This document shows, one piece after another, positions 17,897-27,269 of a stretch of 64,000 nucleotides of DNA (positions within the stretch are counted from its first letter, which is position 1; every line of letters begins with the position of its first letter). Source of the DNA: Moritella sp. F3. Its GTDB lineage: Bacteria > Pseudomonadota > Gammaproteobacteria > Enterobacterales > Moritellaceae. The notes under the pieces were generated by a model. That model saw only the letters and a list, made by a program, of their open reading frames with translations. It searched no databases and was not told the origin of the DNA. The stretch spans positions 34,133 through 98,132 of the forward strand of contig NZ_BLRL01000016.1 in assembly GCF_015082335.1 (NCBI RefSeq), read 5' to 3'. Position numbers and translations under genes: made by a program.

Positions 17897-18424
17897 TTAA
17901 ATCGTGATAGGTGCTGGCGCTGGCGCTTTGCTCATTGCTTTTAATTCTTGATCCATGATGAATAGACCGTAACCATTATCAACACCAACACGGCGGATTT
18001 GGCTAACGATACCATTAAACAAGGCTTCTTCTTCAGTTTGCTCTTCCATTAATGTATTTAGGTGAGCAACTGATTGGAAATCTCTTAGTTCATGAGCAAG
18101 ACCAAGGATTTCAGAAATCGATTCAGTGATCATTACTTCGTGCGCTAACGCCTGGTTAAACACGTCAAGTAAGTCCGAAAACTCAGACTCAGCCGCAGGA
18201 ATCGCTTCCATTAATGGCTGGATGCCACGGTCGATCATATAACGGAATAATAACTGAGCGTGAACTTGCTCTTCAGCAGCATGTTTATAAAAGAAATCAC
18301 CTGCGCCAATAAAATCAGATGCATAGCAAAAAGACGCCATGCTGCGGTAAAGATGAGATGCAGTAAATTCTTTTGTCATTTGTTGGTTAAGCGCTGTCGC
18401 CATAACCTTAGATAATTTTGGCAT
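17897..18424 (-). CDS. ftnA: Non-haem ferritin (FtnA-like)
   Basis: 175 residues. It oxidises Fe(II) and stores iron inside a 24-mer shell. Helix patterns and ferroxidase ligands are visible: E in MTKEFTASHLYR, the EEQVHAQ pair on helix B, and the EEQTEEE stretch on helix D. The start at 18424 (MPKLSK) aligns with ferritin N-termini and has AGGA upstream. A start at 18457 would add 11 unrelated residues. A Pro/Ala tail (KAPAPAPITI) extends the usual C-terminus. It is divergent from adhE. No Fur-like box is obvious in the promoter. Confidence 0.92.
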   Translation of the reverse strand: MPKLSKVMATALNQQMTKEFTASHLYRSMASFCYASDFIGAGDFFYKHAAEEQVHAQLLFRYMIDRGIQPLMEAIPAAESEFSDLLDVFNQALAHEVMITESISEILGLAHELRDFQSVAHLNTLMEEQTEEEALFNGIVSQIRRVGVDNGYGLFIMDQELKAMSKAPAPAPITI

Positions 18425-18767
18425 AGTATTAAATCCTATAATAAACAGTTCAGACAATGCTACCGCAACACGTCTTAAATTAACAATAACTTTGTCAAAT
18501 AGACGAACATTTTCTACGATTAATCATAAAATCATAATTAAACGGTCCACAAGCCAAATTGAAATAAAATTACACAATACGTAAATATCTAATATTTACG
18601 ACCCAGTTAACACTCTTATGAAAATATAATACGTTATTTTACAACAATTGATCTTAATCAAGTTTTAATCCCAAATATTACCTATACTTCGAATCAAAGG
18701 TATTCATTAAGAGGTAACACTTTGTAAATACTTTTTAAGATTTCAAATTAGTTTTAAGGGAAATAAT
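18425..18767. other. 343-bp divergent promoter region ftn/adhE
   Basis: AT-rich, with no ORF. It contains a perfect FNR-type site (listed separately) about 107 bp before adhE, which fits anaerobic control of adhE. Confidence 0.6.
18648..18661. promoter_or_regulatory. FNR-type binding site upstream of adhE
   Basis: TTGAT-CTTA-ATCAA matches the FNR consensus TTGATNNNNATCAA exactly. It lies 107 bp before the adhE start, so the site probably centres about -40 if the mRNA leader is about 65 nt. It fits oxygen-responsive expression of a fermentative enzyme. Confidence 0.7.
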
Positions 18768-21413
18768 ATGACTGTTAAAAACATCGAAACACTCAATGCA
18801 ATGGTTGCTAAAGTAAAAATAGCACAACAAGAATTTGCTACATTCAACCAAGAACAAGTTGATAAAATTTTCCGTGCAGCAGCACTTGCCGCATCTACAT
18901 CTCGTATCACACTCGCTAAAATGGCTGTCGATGAATCAGGTATGGGCGTACTTGAAGACAAAGTAACTAAAAACCACTTTGCATCAGAATACATTTACAA
19001 TAAATACAAAGACACATTAACATGCGGAATCATCGAAGAAGACAACGAGTTTGGTACTATTACGATTGCTGAACCGACAGGCATCATCTGCGGTATCGTA
19101 CCAACAACAAACCCAACTTCAACGGCTATTTTTAAAGCTCTTATCTCGCTTAAAACACGTAATGGTATTATCTTTTCGCCACACCCTCGTGCAAAGAATG
19201 CAACGAATACAGCAGCGAAAATTGTACTAGACGCAGCGATTGCAGCAGGCGCACCAGCAAACATCATTGGTTGGATTGATGAACCATCAGTTGAACTATC
19301 AAATGCATTAATGCATCACGCAGACATCAACCTTATCCTTGCAACTGGCGGTCCAGGCATGGTTAAAGCGGCTTACTCTTCAGGTAAACCTGCAATTGGT
19401 GTTGGCGCGGGTAACACGCCTATCGTGATTGACGAAACTGCTGACGTTAAACGTGCAGTCTCTTCAATTCTAATGTCAAAAACATTCGATAACGGTGTTG
19501 TATGTGCATCAGAGCAAGCTGTTATTGTTGTTGACGAAGTGTATGACGCAGTAAAAGCCCGTTTCATTACGCACGGCGGTTACATCTTATCGAAGAAAGA
19601 AGCAGATAAAGTACGTGAAATCGTCTTAATCAACGGCAACATGAACCCAGCGATTGTAGGTCAATCTGCAATTAAGATTGCTGAGATGGCTGGTGTTACA
19701 GTACCGCCTTTCACTAAAGTACTTATAGGTGAAGGTCCTGAAGTACACGTTGATGACGCATTCGCTCACGAAAAACTGTCTCCAACACTCGGTATGTTCC
19801 GCGCTCGTGATTACAAACACGCAGTAGAACAAGCAATCACGATGGTTGAGCTTGGCGGTATCGGCCATACATCTGGGCTTTATACAGACCAAGATGCAAA
19901 CGAAGATCGTATCAAAGACTTCGGCGATAAAATGAAAACAGCTCGTATCCTGATTAACCAACCAAGTTCGCAAGGTGGTATCGGTGATTTATATAACTTC
20001 GGTCTAGCACCATCTCTAACGCTAGGTTGTGGTTCATGGGGCGGTAACTCTATCTCTGAAAACGTAGGTCCTAAACACCTTATTAATAAAAAGACTGTTG
20101 CTAAGCGAGCTGAAAATATGTTGTGGCATAAACTTCCAGAATCAATTTACTTCCGCCGTGGTTCATTACCAATTGCAATGGACGATCTTGTTGGCAAAAA
20201 ACGTGCGTGTATCGTAACGGATAAATTCTTATTCAATAACGGTTATGTTGACGAGTTAGTGACAATCCTAAAAAGCAAAGGCATCGATACCGAAGTATTC
20301 TACGATGTTGAAGCTGACCCAACGCTAGCAGTCGTGAAGAAAGGTGTTGATGTGATGAACAGCTTCCAACCTGACGTTATCATTGCTTTCGGTGGCGGTT
20401 CACCAATGGATGCAGCGAAGATCATGTGGGTAATGTACGAACATCCAGATGCACATTTCGAAGACCTTGCTATGCGCTTTATGGACATTCGTAAACGTAT
20501 CTACAAATTCCCTAAAATGGGTATCAAAGCGAAATTAGTTGCAGTAACGACAACCTCTGGTACTGGTTCTGAAGTAACACCATTTGCAGTAGTAACAGAT
20601 GAAGTGACAGGCCAAAAATACCCTATTGCCGATTACGAATTAACACCAAACATGGCTGTTGTAGATGCAAACTTAGTCATGAATATGCCTAAATCACTAA
20701 CAGCATTCGGCGGTTATGATGCAGTAACGCATGCACTAGAAGCTTATGTATCAATTCTACAAAACGAATACGCTGATGGCCAAGCATTGCAAGCACTTAA
20801 ACTGTTAAAAGAGTACTTACCAAGTTCATACAAAAACGGCGCGAAAGACCCAATCGCACGTGAAAAAGTACACAACGGCGCAACGATTGCGGGTATCGCC
20901 TTTGCTAATGCTTTCTTGGGTGTGTGTCACTCAATGGCGCACAAACTCGGTGCCGAATTCCATATTCCACACGGTCTAGCGAATGCATTACTCATCACTA
21001 ACGTAATTCGTTATAACGCAACGGATATGCCAACGAAACAAGCGGCATTTTCACAATACGACCGTCCGAAAGCACGTGCTCGTTACGCAGAAGTTGCTGA
21101 ACATTTAGGCTTCCGTGAAGGTAAAACAGCAGACAAGATCAACGCATTACTAAACTGGTTAGACGAACTTAAGACTGATTTAGATATTCCTAAATCAATC
21201 CAAGCAGCGGGTGTTAACGAAGCAGATTTTCTTGCTAAAGTTGACCAACTAGCAATGGAAGCGTTTGATGATCAATGTACAGGTGCTAACCCACGTTACC
21301 CATTAATCAGCGAGCTAAAAGCACTATTACTTGCGTCTTACTACGGTAATGACTATCAAGAAAGCTACGTACTAGAAAAACAAGCGGCGAAAAAAGAAAC
21401 AGTAAAAAAATAA
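18768..21413 (+). CDS. adhE: Bifunctional acetaldehyde-CoA/alcohol dehydrogenase
   Basis: 881 residues, full AdhE length. The N-terminal half is a CoA-acylating aldehyde dehydrogenase with the catalytic Cys in VVCASEQ and the cofactor motif GVGAGNTP. The C-terminal half is an iron-dependent alcohol dehydrogenase: GGGSPMDAAK binds NAD, and the Fe-binding His residues lie in HSMAHKLGAEFHIPHG. It reduces acetyl-CoA to ethanol in two NADH steps and regenerates NAD in fermentation. AAGGG precedes the ATG, a perfect FNR box lies upstream, and a strong terminator lies downstream, so it is a monocistronic anaerobic gene. Confidence 0.98.
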   Translation: MTVKNIETLNAMVAKVKIAQQEFATFNQEQVDKIFRAAALAASTSRITLAKMAVDESGMGVLEDKVTKNHFASEYIYNKYKDTLTCGIIEEDNEFGTITIAEPTGIICGIVPTTNPTSTAIFKALISLKTRNGIIFSPHPRAKNATNTAAKIVLDAAIAAGAPANIIGWIDEPSVELSNALMHHADINLILATGGPGMVKAAYSSGKPAIGVGAGNTPIVIDETADVKRAVSSILMSKTFDNGVVCASEQAVIVVDEVYDAVKARFITHGGYILSKKEADKVREIVLINGNMNPAIVGQSAIKIAEMAGVTVPPFTKVLIGEGPEVHVDDAFAHEKLSPTLGMFRARDYKHAVEQAITMVELGGIGHTSGLYTDQDANEDRIKDFGDKMKTARILINQPSSQGGIGDLYNFGLAPSLTLGCGSWGGNSISENVGPKHLINKKTVAKRAENMLWHKLPESIYFRRGSLPIAMDDLVGKKRACIVTDKFLFNNGYVDELVTILKSKGIDTEVFYDVEADPTLAVVKKGVDVMNSFQPDVIIAFGGGSPMDAAKIMWVMYEHPDAHFEDLAMRFMDIRKRIYKFPKMGIKAKLVAVTTTSGTGSEVTPFAVVTDEVTGQKYPIADYELTPNMAVVDANLVMNMPKSLTAFGGYDAVTHALEAYVSILQNEYADGQALQALKLLKEYLPSSYKNGAKDPIAREKVHNGATIAGIAFANAFLGVCHSMAHKLGAEFHIPHGLANALLITNVIRYNATDMPTKQAAFSQYDRPKARARYAEVAEHLGFREGKTADKINALLNWLDELKTDLDIPKSIQAAGVNEADFLAKVDQLAMEAFDDQCTGANPRYPLISELKALLLASYYGNDYQESYVLEKQAAKKETVKK

Positions 21414-21470
21414 CTGTTCGCTAATACCGCCATCGCTATCCAGCACAAGGTGGTAGCGATTACCTACTAA

Positions 21471-21520
21471 GGGTGGGGAGTATAAGGTTGAATAAACCAC
21501 TTTATACTCCCCACCCTTTT
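21471..21520 (+). terminator. Strong intrinsic terminator of adhE
   Basis: Perfect 14-bp GC-rich stem GGGTGGGGAGTATA (21471-21484) / TATACTCCCCACCC (21503-21516), followed by TTTTCTT. The loop itself can fold (GGTT/AACC). Confidence 0.88.
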
Positions 21521-21789
21521 CTTATATATACGATAGTAAACTGCATTTGTTTATTACTAGTCGCACTTTACCTTTATTTTAATGTTATTGATGAATAAGA
21601 TAACTAGCCCACACCTCGCTACATTAGTTTTGATAACACCAAGTTTATCCCCTATAATTATTTTGACTGTATTTTCAATGCGCTATTTAGAAGTGATATT
21701 TAATAATGCTTTAGCACGACTTCATTGATTGTAAGCAGATACCAGCTCAAGCTTTAACGTTTAAATAAACGAGCAGAAATAATTCAGTA

Positions 21790-21813
21790 AATAACTAAGG
21801 TAATAACTAAGGT
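21790..21813 (+). repeat. 12-bp tandem duplication carrying two Shine-Dalgarno sites
   Basis: AATAACTAAGGT occurs twice head to tail (21790-21801, 21802-21813), directly before the ATG at 21819. Each copy contains AAGG. Only the second is at a workable distance from the start. Confidence 0.8.
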
Positions 21814-21818
21814 AAATA

Positions 21819-23147
21819 ATGGAAAATGTCTCATTCATGATTAAAGACCTCCAAGTAGGTCACTATATTAATCTCCCTATTGGTTGGACATCCCACCCTT
21901 TTATTCTTAATTCATTTCTAATTAAAGATGATAAACAACTTAAAATAGTGCAACACCTTGGTTTAGCAACGATTTCTGTTGACCTTTCTCGCAGCAAACT
22001 CTCGCAGCCACAAACCATAGCAGCGGTGACCGTGGCGTCGGAAACATCCGAGTTGGCTCAAGATTCAGCAGCTATCGCTTCACAAACAGCGCAAATACAA
22101 CAAGATATTGAAGCCACCGAACAACAAGCTCAGCTCAATGAAGAAAAAGAAAAACAGCAACAGTTAACACAATTAGTGCAGCAACAGACCTGGTGGAAAC
22201 AGATCCGTCATAGCCGTTCTAAATATCAAGAAAAAATTGCCATTCTTAAAGATATTTACAGCAAGCTTAGCTTACAACCTGAAAAAGCAATGCAGTTATT
22301 AGAGTTACTGTCCGGTGAATTAACTATTGCTGCCGAGCAGCAGCATGACTTTAGCTTCGTGTTATGCAATGAAGAGCTATCAAGTGATACCCTTTATCAA
22401 AATGCCATGAATGTAGCTGTACTCAGTATCTGTTTAGCCAAGCAACTCGCGTTTAGCAGCCAAGATATGGCAATCGTCACCAGTACAGCCTTACTCAGTC
22501 AATATGGCATGCTATGGGTGCCCGCTTCAATTCGTAATAAAAAATCTGAACTGACAAAACCAGAAGTGAATTACCTTAAACAACACCCCGCCTATGCAGC
22601 ACAAAGACTACAAGGTATAGAGGCACTCTCTGATAACATCATTCATAGCATATTGCAGGTCAATGAAAAATTTGATGGCAGCGGTTATCCACGCGGCTTC
22701 AAACAAGAGAAAATATCAAAATACGCGCAATTAGTGGCGATCACGACCCGCTATAACGAAATGTGCAATGCCAATTTACCGCAACATCGCTATTCACCAC
22801 ACCTTGCTATCGGTTTGCTATTTAAGCAAGCGAATAAGCATTACAATAAAGCGTATCTCGAGCAGTTTATTAAGATGATTGGCATATTTCCGGTTGGAAC
22901 CATCGTCAATTACGGTAACGATAATAGTAATCAAGCCCAGGTACAAATGGGGATTATAGATAGCTTACGGCAGCCGCTTATTGTTGACTTCAATGAGCTT
23001 GAACCGATAAAAAAACAGCCACTACTACGCCATTGTCTTGATGATAATATTGCGATAACAAAAGCGATTAGCAGTAGCGATATCGATCCTGATCACTTAT
23101 CTAAATTCAATTTAATCCAGCGTAACAATTTATACTTCTCAGGCTAG
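21819..23147 (+). CDS. HD-GYP-like protein with DUF3391 domain, catalytically degenerate
   Basis: 442 residues. DUF3391 (residues 1-60) is followed by a Gln-rich coiled coil (about 80-125) and a C-terminal HD-GYP-like domain (about 185-400). The GSGYP signature (287-291) and the HP pair (256-257) are kept. The metal-binding HD of the canonical ALLHDIGK is replaced by S227-Q228 (TALLSQYGM), the first His of the fold is Q194, and the HHE segment reads QVNE (280-283). It therefore probably cannot hydrolyse c-di-GMP, and may instead bind it or act through partners. AAGG precedes the start. A hairpin follows before the DeoR gene. Confidence 0.85.
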   Translation: MENVSFMIKDLQVGHYINLPIGWTSHPFILNSFLIKDDKQLKIVQHLGLATISVDLSRSKLSQPQTIAAVTVASETSELAQDSAAIASQTAQIQQDIEATEQQAQLNEEKEKQQQLTQLVQQQTWWKQIRHSRSKYQEKIAILKDIYSKLSLQPEKAMQLLELLSGELTIAAEQQHDFSFVLCNEELSSDTLYQNAMNVAVLSICLAKQLAFSSQDMAIVTSTALLSQYGMLWVPASIRNKKSELTKPEVNYLKQHPAYAAQRLQGIEALSDNIIHSILQVNEKFDGSGYPRGFKQEKISKYAQLVAITTRYNEMCNANLPQHRYSPHLAIGLLFKQANKHYNKAYLEQFIKMIGIFPVGTIVNYGNDNSNQAQVQMGIIDSLRQPLIVDFNELEPIKKQPLLRHCLDDNIAITKAISSSDIDPDHLSKFNLIQRNNLYFSG

Positions 23148-23164
23148 CACGCCATTCTTGTCAG

Positions 23165-23203
23165 ATATCATAGATAACAGCCGCTGTTAATCTATGATAT
23201 TCT
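23165..23203 (+). terminator. Long hairpin between the HD-GYP-like and DeoR genes
   Basis: ATATCATAGAT (23165-23175) / ATCTATGATAT (23190-23200), with an inner AACAG/CTGTT stem and a single bulged A. The run of T after it is short (TTCTTACG). It could be a terminator or an operator for the DeoR gene. Confidence 0.5.
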
Positions 23204-23239
23204 TACGCTCTTATCTTTTATAAATGAATCTCAAATACT

Positions 23240-24025
23240 ATGTCAAAACGCAATACTCAGCAACGTCGTCATACCATCATTCAGCTACTTGAAGAACAAG
23301 GTAAGCTCAGCGTTGATGAACTAGCTCAACGTTTTGAAACATCAGAAGTGACCATCCGTAAAGATCTCACCGCATTAGAGCAGAACGGGTTATTGTTACG
23401 TCGCTATGGTGGCGCAGTGCCCATTCCTAAAGAGCTGCTTCCTGAAGTCGAAACTGATAAAGTCTCACAGTGCAAAATTGAAATTGCCATTGCTGCTGCA
23501 CTACGTATTCGCGATCACAACCGGATTATTATCGACAGTGGCACCACGACAGCCAGTTTAATCGAGCAACTAGCGAATAAGAAAGGCTTAATCACCATGA
23601 CTAATTCCCTGCAAGTTGCCACAGCGCTTAACGGTTTAGAGAATGAGCCGACGTTATTAATGACTGGCGGCACTTGGGACCCACACTCAGAATCATTCCA
23701 AGGGCAAATAGCCGAGCAAGTACTGCGTTCATACGATTTTGATCAACTATTTATCGGTGCAGACGGTATTGATTTAGAACGTGGTACCACGACCTTTAAT
23801 GAGTTGATTGGACTAAGCCGCGTGATGGCTGAAGTATCTAGAGAGGTAGTGGTTATGGTTGAGTCAGACAAAATCAGTCGAAAAATGCCTAACCTAGAAC
23901 TTGCATGGAGCAATATCCATACCTTGATTACCGATGCGGATATTACCAATGAACAGCGCTGTGCTATCGAGGCAAAAAATATCGAAGTTATCATCGCAGC
24001 AAAATCGAAAGTATCAGTAAGCTAA
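23240..24025 (+). CDS. DeoR-family transcriptional regulator (SrlR-like)
   Basis: 261 residues. It has an N-terminal winged HTH (KLSVDELAQRFETSEVTIRK) and a C-terminal DeoR sugar-phosphate sensor domain with DSGTTTASL, MTNSLQVATAL and FIGADGID-ERGTTTFNEL. Its similarity to the glucitol repressor SrlR/GutR is noticeable (TNSL, DGIDL-GTTTFNE). No sugar operon lies next to it, so the target is elsewhere or it regulates itself. No obvious Shine-Dalgarno precedes the ATG. Confidence 0.88.
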   Translation: MSKRNTQQRRHTIIQLLEEQGKLSVDELAQRFETSEVTIRKDLTALEQNGLLLRRYGGAVPIPKELLPEVETDKVSQCKIEIAIAAALRIRDHNRIIIDSGTTTASLIEQLANKKGLITMTNSLQVATALNGLENEPTLLMTGGTWDPHSESFQGQIAEQVLRSYDFDQLFIGADGIDLERGTTTFNELIGLSRVMAEVSREVVVMVESDKISRKMPNLELAWSNIHTLITDADITNEQRCAIEAKNIEVIIAAKSKVSVS

Positions 24026-24342
24026 ACGAGTAAAGCACTAACTCAGGCTCACCACCGCTTTCACAATAGCCCTCAGCATCATCTCAATAATCGCCACCAG
24101 CCCCCCTGATATGAGGTAACCATCACCGACTCGAGATGGTTACCTTTAGAGCAACCTTATAATAAAAATCACCATTATCACTAACTATTTTATTGAATAT
24201 CAAGTGGCCCATCTTTTTGAGCATGTATATAAATTATAGTATTGAATTAACGATTAATTTAGAGCACTGTACCAGCTAATAATAACTCCATCCGATGTTA
24301 TTCCATCAATTAAAATTTAGCGTTACAAGGCAATAAGCACAC
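24026..24342. other. 317-bp intergenic region with hairpin
   Basis: Contains an 11-bp inverted repeat AGGTAACCATC (24114-24124) / GATGGTTACCT (24135-24145) followed by TT, a plausible terminator for the DeoR gene. The remainder is AT-rich and should hold the promoter of the next gene. No ORF is supported. Confidence 0.5.
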
Positions 24343-26385
24343 ATGAGTAGCCACAATATTTCTCTCTTCAAGCATATCAAACTCAGCACTATGGGTTTAT
24401 TTTTTACCTGTGGCTTCGCCCTCTCCGCGCTCGTTTTTATTGCTTCAAGCATTATTATCAACAGTAATGTCACACTAGCATCGTCGGTATGGACTGAATA
24501 CAGAGCCAATAAATCTGAAAAAATCAGAATCGATAGTGCCCTACGTTCATCGCTAGGTTACGGTGGTGCGATCCATGAGTTCAAAAATTATTTATTACGC
24601 CCAGAACCGTGGCGCATTGAACGCGTTCAGGCAAAGTTAGGAGCTGTGAATGCGGCTATAACCCAATTTAATACGCTCGGGCCGACTAACGCACAAGCGA
24701 TTGCCTTGAATGATATTAAAAATATGGTTGATGCTTATAGCGCTGCATTAATACAAGCTGAACTGCTTTTTAGCCAAGGCTTACAACCACTTGATGTCGA
24801 TAAAAAAGTAATCATTGATGACTCGCTCGCGATGCGTGGCTTACAGATCTTAAATCAAGAATTACAACGTGAATTACACATCAGTAACACAAATGATGAT
24901 GGCCCTAATATCACCAAAGCCGACCTCGCTGTTAAGTTACGTTCGGCGCTGGGTTATGGTGGTTTTATTCATCAGTTTAAAAATGCTGTATTGCGTGGGG
25001 ATGAAAAGTACATAACTGAAGCCGATTCATGTTTGATTAAAGCTGAAGAATTGATCAGCCTGTACCGCAGTAAAGGATTGACGAGCGCAGAGTTCATCTC
25101 ACTTGAAGATATAACCAGAACATTAGCTAGCTATAAGCAAGCAATAGCCACTATCCGCCAATTGATCGGTCAGAACGCCAGCCCACAATATATTGATCAA
25201 CAAGTAAAAATCAACGATACCTCGGCATTACGCGGCCTCGCTGTACTGGATCGTGAAATCGTGATTCAAATAGAGCAAAGTGCTGACAACGTCAGTGAGA
25301 CGTTAGATTTTGTCACCCAACTGATCAGCTGGTTATCTTGGTTTACCATTATCTTTACCACCGCATTCATCATTACAGCCATTTTATTAATGCGTAATCG
25401 TTTAATGAATCCGATTAAAGAACTTATTCATGCCATGAAAACCTTGGCCGAAGGTAATTTCAACATCAAGATATTTGCCACCGACCGTGATAACGAAATA
25501 GGTGAAATGGCACGGGCATTAGAAATATTCAGTGCGAATGCTTTAAAGCACCGAGATTCAGAGGCGCAAGTGCAGGCGGTCATCAACACGGCCGTGCATG
25601 CGATAGTCACTACCAATGAACGCGGTGTTATTGTTGCCTTTAACCCTGCTGCATTGGCTATTTTTGATTATGAGTTGGATGATATTATTGGCCGAAATAT
25701 AAAACTGCTCATGCCACAAGCAAGTAAAGCGTTTACCGACAGTGTGCAGGGTAAAGTATACGAAGAAGACGCATTGCGCGCTAACGGCGTACACTTTCCA
25801 ATTGAATTATCAGTTAACGAAATGACTGTGGGCGATAAACTTATGTATACAACCGTTATTCATGATATTACCGCACGTAAAGCAGCTGAAGCAGAGATAC
25901 GTAAACTGGCAATGACAGACCCATTAACCGGTGTTGCTAACCGTAATCAATTCGAATTACGCATTGAAGAAGCTATTCAAGTCGCAGAACAAAACAACAA
26001 ATCGGTTGGCCTGCTACTATTAGATTTAAACAAATTTAAACCTGTCAATGACACCTATGGCCATCATGTGGGCGATCAATTACTCAAAGATGTTGCCGCG
26101 CGAATGGTTGATGCAAGCCGTCAAACAGATACTGTTGCACGCTTAGGCGGTGATGAGTTTGCAATCATCTTTAATCACCTCGATACGCCAGAATGTATTA
26201 AAGTACCGTTCGACCGCTTGGTAAGTGAATTATCTCGCCCTTATGTGGTAAACGATATGGTACTAGATATATCGGCCAGTATGGGCGTAAGTATGTACCC
26301 ACAGGATGATAGCAACGTTGATGAACTATTGCGTAAAGCCGATCTCGCGATGTATAAAAATAAGAATATCGACCTCGTATCCTGA
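24343..26385 (+). CDS. Membrane diguanylate cyclase with duplicated periplasmic sensor, HAMP and PAS
   Basis: 680 residues. TM1 spans about 14-40. Two homologous periplasmic modules follow: L67-RSSLGYGGAIHEFKN and L199-RSALGYGGFIHQFKN each begin a unit of about 132 residues that ends in a D-S/T-x-A-x-RGL stretch. TM2 is at about 330-350, then HAMP, a PAS domain (about 410-515, FNPAALAIF, IGRNIKLLMP), and GGDEF with the intact motif RLGGDEFAIIF. The inhibitory site RQTD is present five residues before GGDEF. It should make c-di-GMP, controlled by a periplasmic ligand and possibly by a PAS cofactor. The C-terminus ends slightly early after AMYKNKN, but the active-site core is complete. Confidence 0.9.
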   Translation: MSSHNISLFKHIKLSTMGLFFTCGFALSALVFIASSIIINSNVTLASSVWTEYRANKSEKIRIDSALRSSLGYGGAIHEFKNYLLRPEPWRIERVQAKLGAVNAAITQFNTLGPTNAQAIALNDIKNMVDAYSAALIQAELLFSQGLQPLDVDKKVIIDDSLAMRGLQILNQELQRELHISNTNDDGPNITKADLAVKLRSALGYGGFIHQFKNAVLRGDEKYITEADSCLIKAEELISLYRSKGLTSAEFISLEDITRTLASYKQAIATIRQLIGQNASPQYIDQQVKINDTSALRGLAVLDREIVIQIEQSADNVSETLDFVTQLISWLSWFTIIFTTAFIITAILLMRNRLMNPIKELIHAMKTLAEGNFNIKIFATDRDNEIGEMARALEIFSANALKHRDSEAQVQAVINTAVHAIVTTNERGVIVAFNPAALAIFDYELDDIIGRNIKLLMPQASKAFTDSVQGKVYEEDALRANGVHFPIELSVNEMTVGDKLMYTTVIHDITARKAAEAEIRKLAMTDPLTGVANRNQFELRIEEAIQVAEQNNKSVGLLLLDLNKFKPVNDTYGHHVGDQLLKDVAARMVDASRQTDTVARLGGDEFAIIFNHLDTPECIKVPFDRLVSELSRPYVVNDMVLDISASMGVSMYPQDDSNVDELLRKADLAMYKNKNIDLVS

Positions 26386-26423
26386 TTTGTATTAATCCTT
26401 AATACTTTAAAAGACCAATAACA

Positions 26424-26457
26424 AAAATCCCGCTTACTGCAAATAAGCGGGATTTTA
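26424..26457. terminator. Bidirectional intrinsic terminator
   Basis: Perfect 13-bp stem AAAATCCCGCTTA (26424-26436) / TAAGCGGGATTTT (26444-26456) between convergent genes. Confidence 0.9.
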
Positions 26458-26498
26458 CATAAAGGATTTACTATTTTTTATTCGTTATTCATTACGAC

Positions 26499-27269
26499 TT
26501 AGAAACCGTAAGATGCACCTACAACAAGCACGTTATTGTTGTGACCAGGATTTGATTTCGCTGAAGACTCTTGGTTACGGTACTCTACGTATGGTTGAAC
26601 ACCAGCACGTGTCCAAGTTGCACGTAATTCATGCTCCATAGAGTTATCTTTAGTAACACCATCATTTACGTAATAAACATTGTTGTATTTAACATTCACT
26701 GGCATATCTTTAAATTGGTAAGCAATGTTGTTATCTAAACGAACTTGATCGTTTGTTTCATTTACGCCACTATCAGCATTGATTGCATCATTTGCTTGGA
26801 TTTGCATACGAGTACGGTTAGAGATAGAAAGACCATTATCAAAGTTGTAACCAATTTTTACTAATGGACGGTATTGAACTGCTTCACCGTCGTGTAATAG
26901 ATGGTGGTAACCAGCTGCAACCCATAAGTTTTCGTTAATGCTGAATGATTGTTCAACACCTAACGTAGTGTAAGCAGAAGCTGCTGAACTACCTTGCTCA
27001 CCACTTATGCCATAGTCAGTGTTACCAAGCTGAATACCGTCAATCTCCACTAACAGTGTAGTGCCCGTTGTAAACGTATGGCCAGCTTCAATAGTAGATG
27101 TCACATCTGACCCGTTAAAATCAGCACGGTCATGCATTTGAACATTACCAGTTACGTAAGAAGATCCTGCTGCTTCTTGTGGTACTTCAGTGTCTGTATT
27201 TGCAAATGCAAGAGGAGAAAGTGTAATAGAAGTACAAGCGAGTGCTAGTGCTAGTGTTGATTTTTTCAT
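26499..27269 (-). CDS. Small outer-membrane porin, KdgM-like
   Basis: 256 residues. A signal peptide (ending near PLAFA-NT) is followed by about 230 residues of amphipathic beta strands ending VVGASYGF, with a C-terminal Phe for BAM recognition. The size (a 12-14-stranded barrel) and the many charged/aromatic strand residues resemble oligogalacturonate-type KdgM porins. It is also similar in style to generic oligosaccharide channels, so the substrate is uncertain. It is single, with a terminator after it and a long upstream region of 800 bp. Confidence 0.75.
   Translation of the reverse strand: MKKSTLALALACTSITLSPLAFANTDTEVPQEAAGSSYVTGNVQMHDRADFNGSDVTSTIEAGHTFTTGTTLLVEIDGIQLGNTDYGISGEQGSSAASAYTTLGVEQSFSINENLWVAAGYHHLLHDGEAVQYRPLVKIGYNFDNGLSISNRTRMQIQANDAINADSGVNETNDQVRLDNNIAYQFKDMPVNVKYNNVYYVNDGVTKDNSMEHELRATWTRAGVQPYVEYRNQESSAKSNPGHNNNVLVVGASYGF

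Larger units (their letters stand above)
21414..21818. other. 405-bp intergenic region after adhE
   Basis: It contains the adhE terminator and then about 300 bp of AT-rich sequence that presumably carries the promoter for the HD-GYP-like gene. A perfect 12-bp tandem duplication just before that gene is listed separately. No further gene is seen. Confidence 0.5.
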
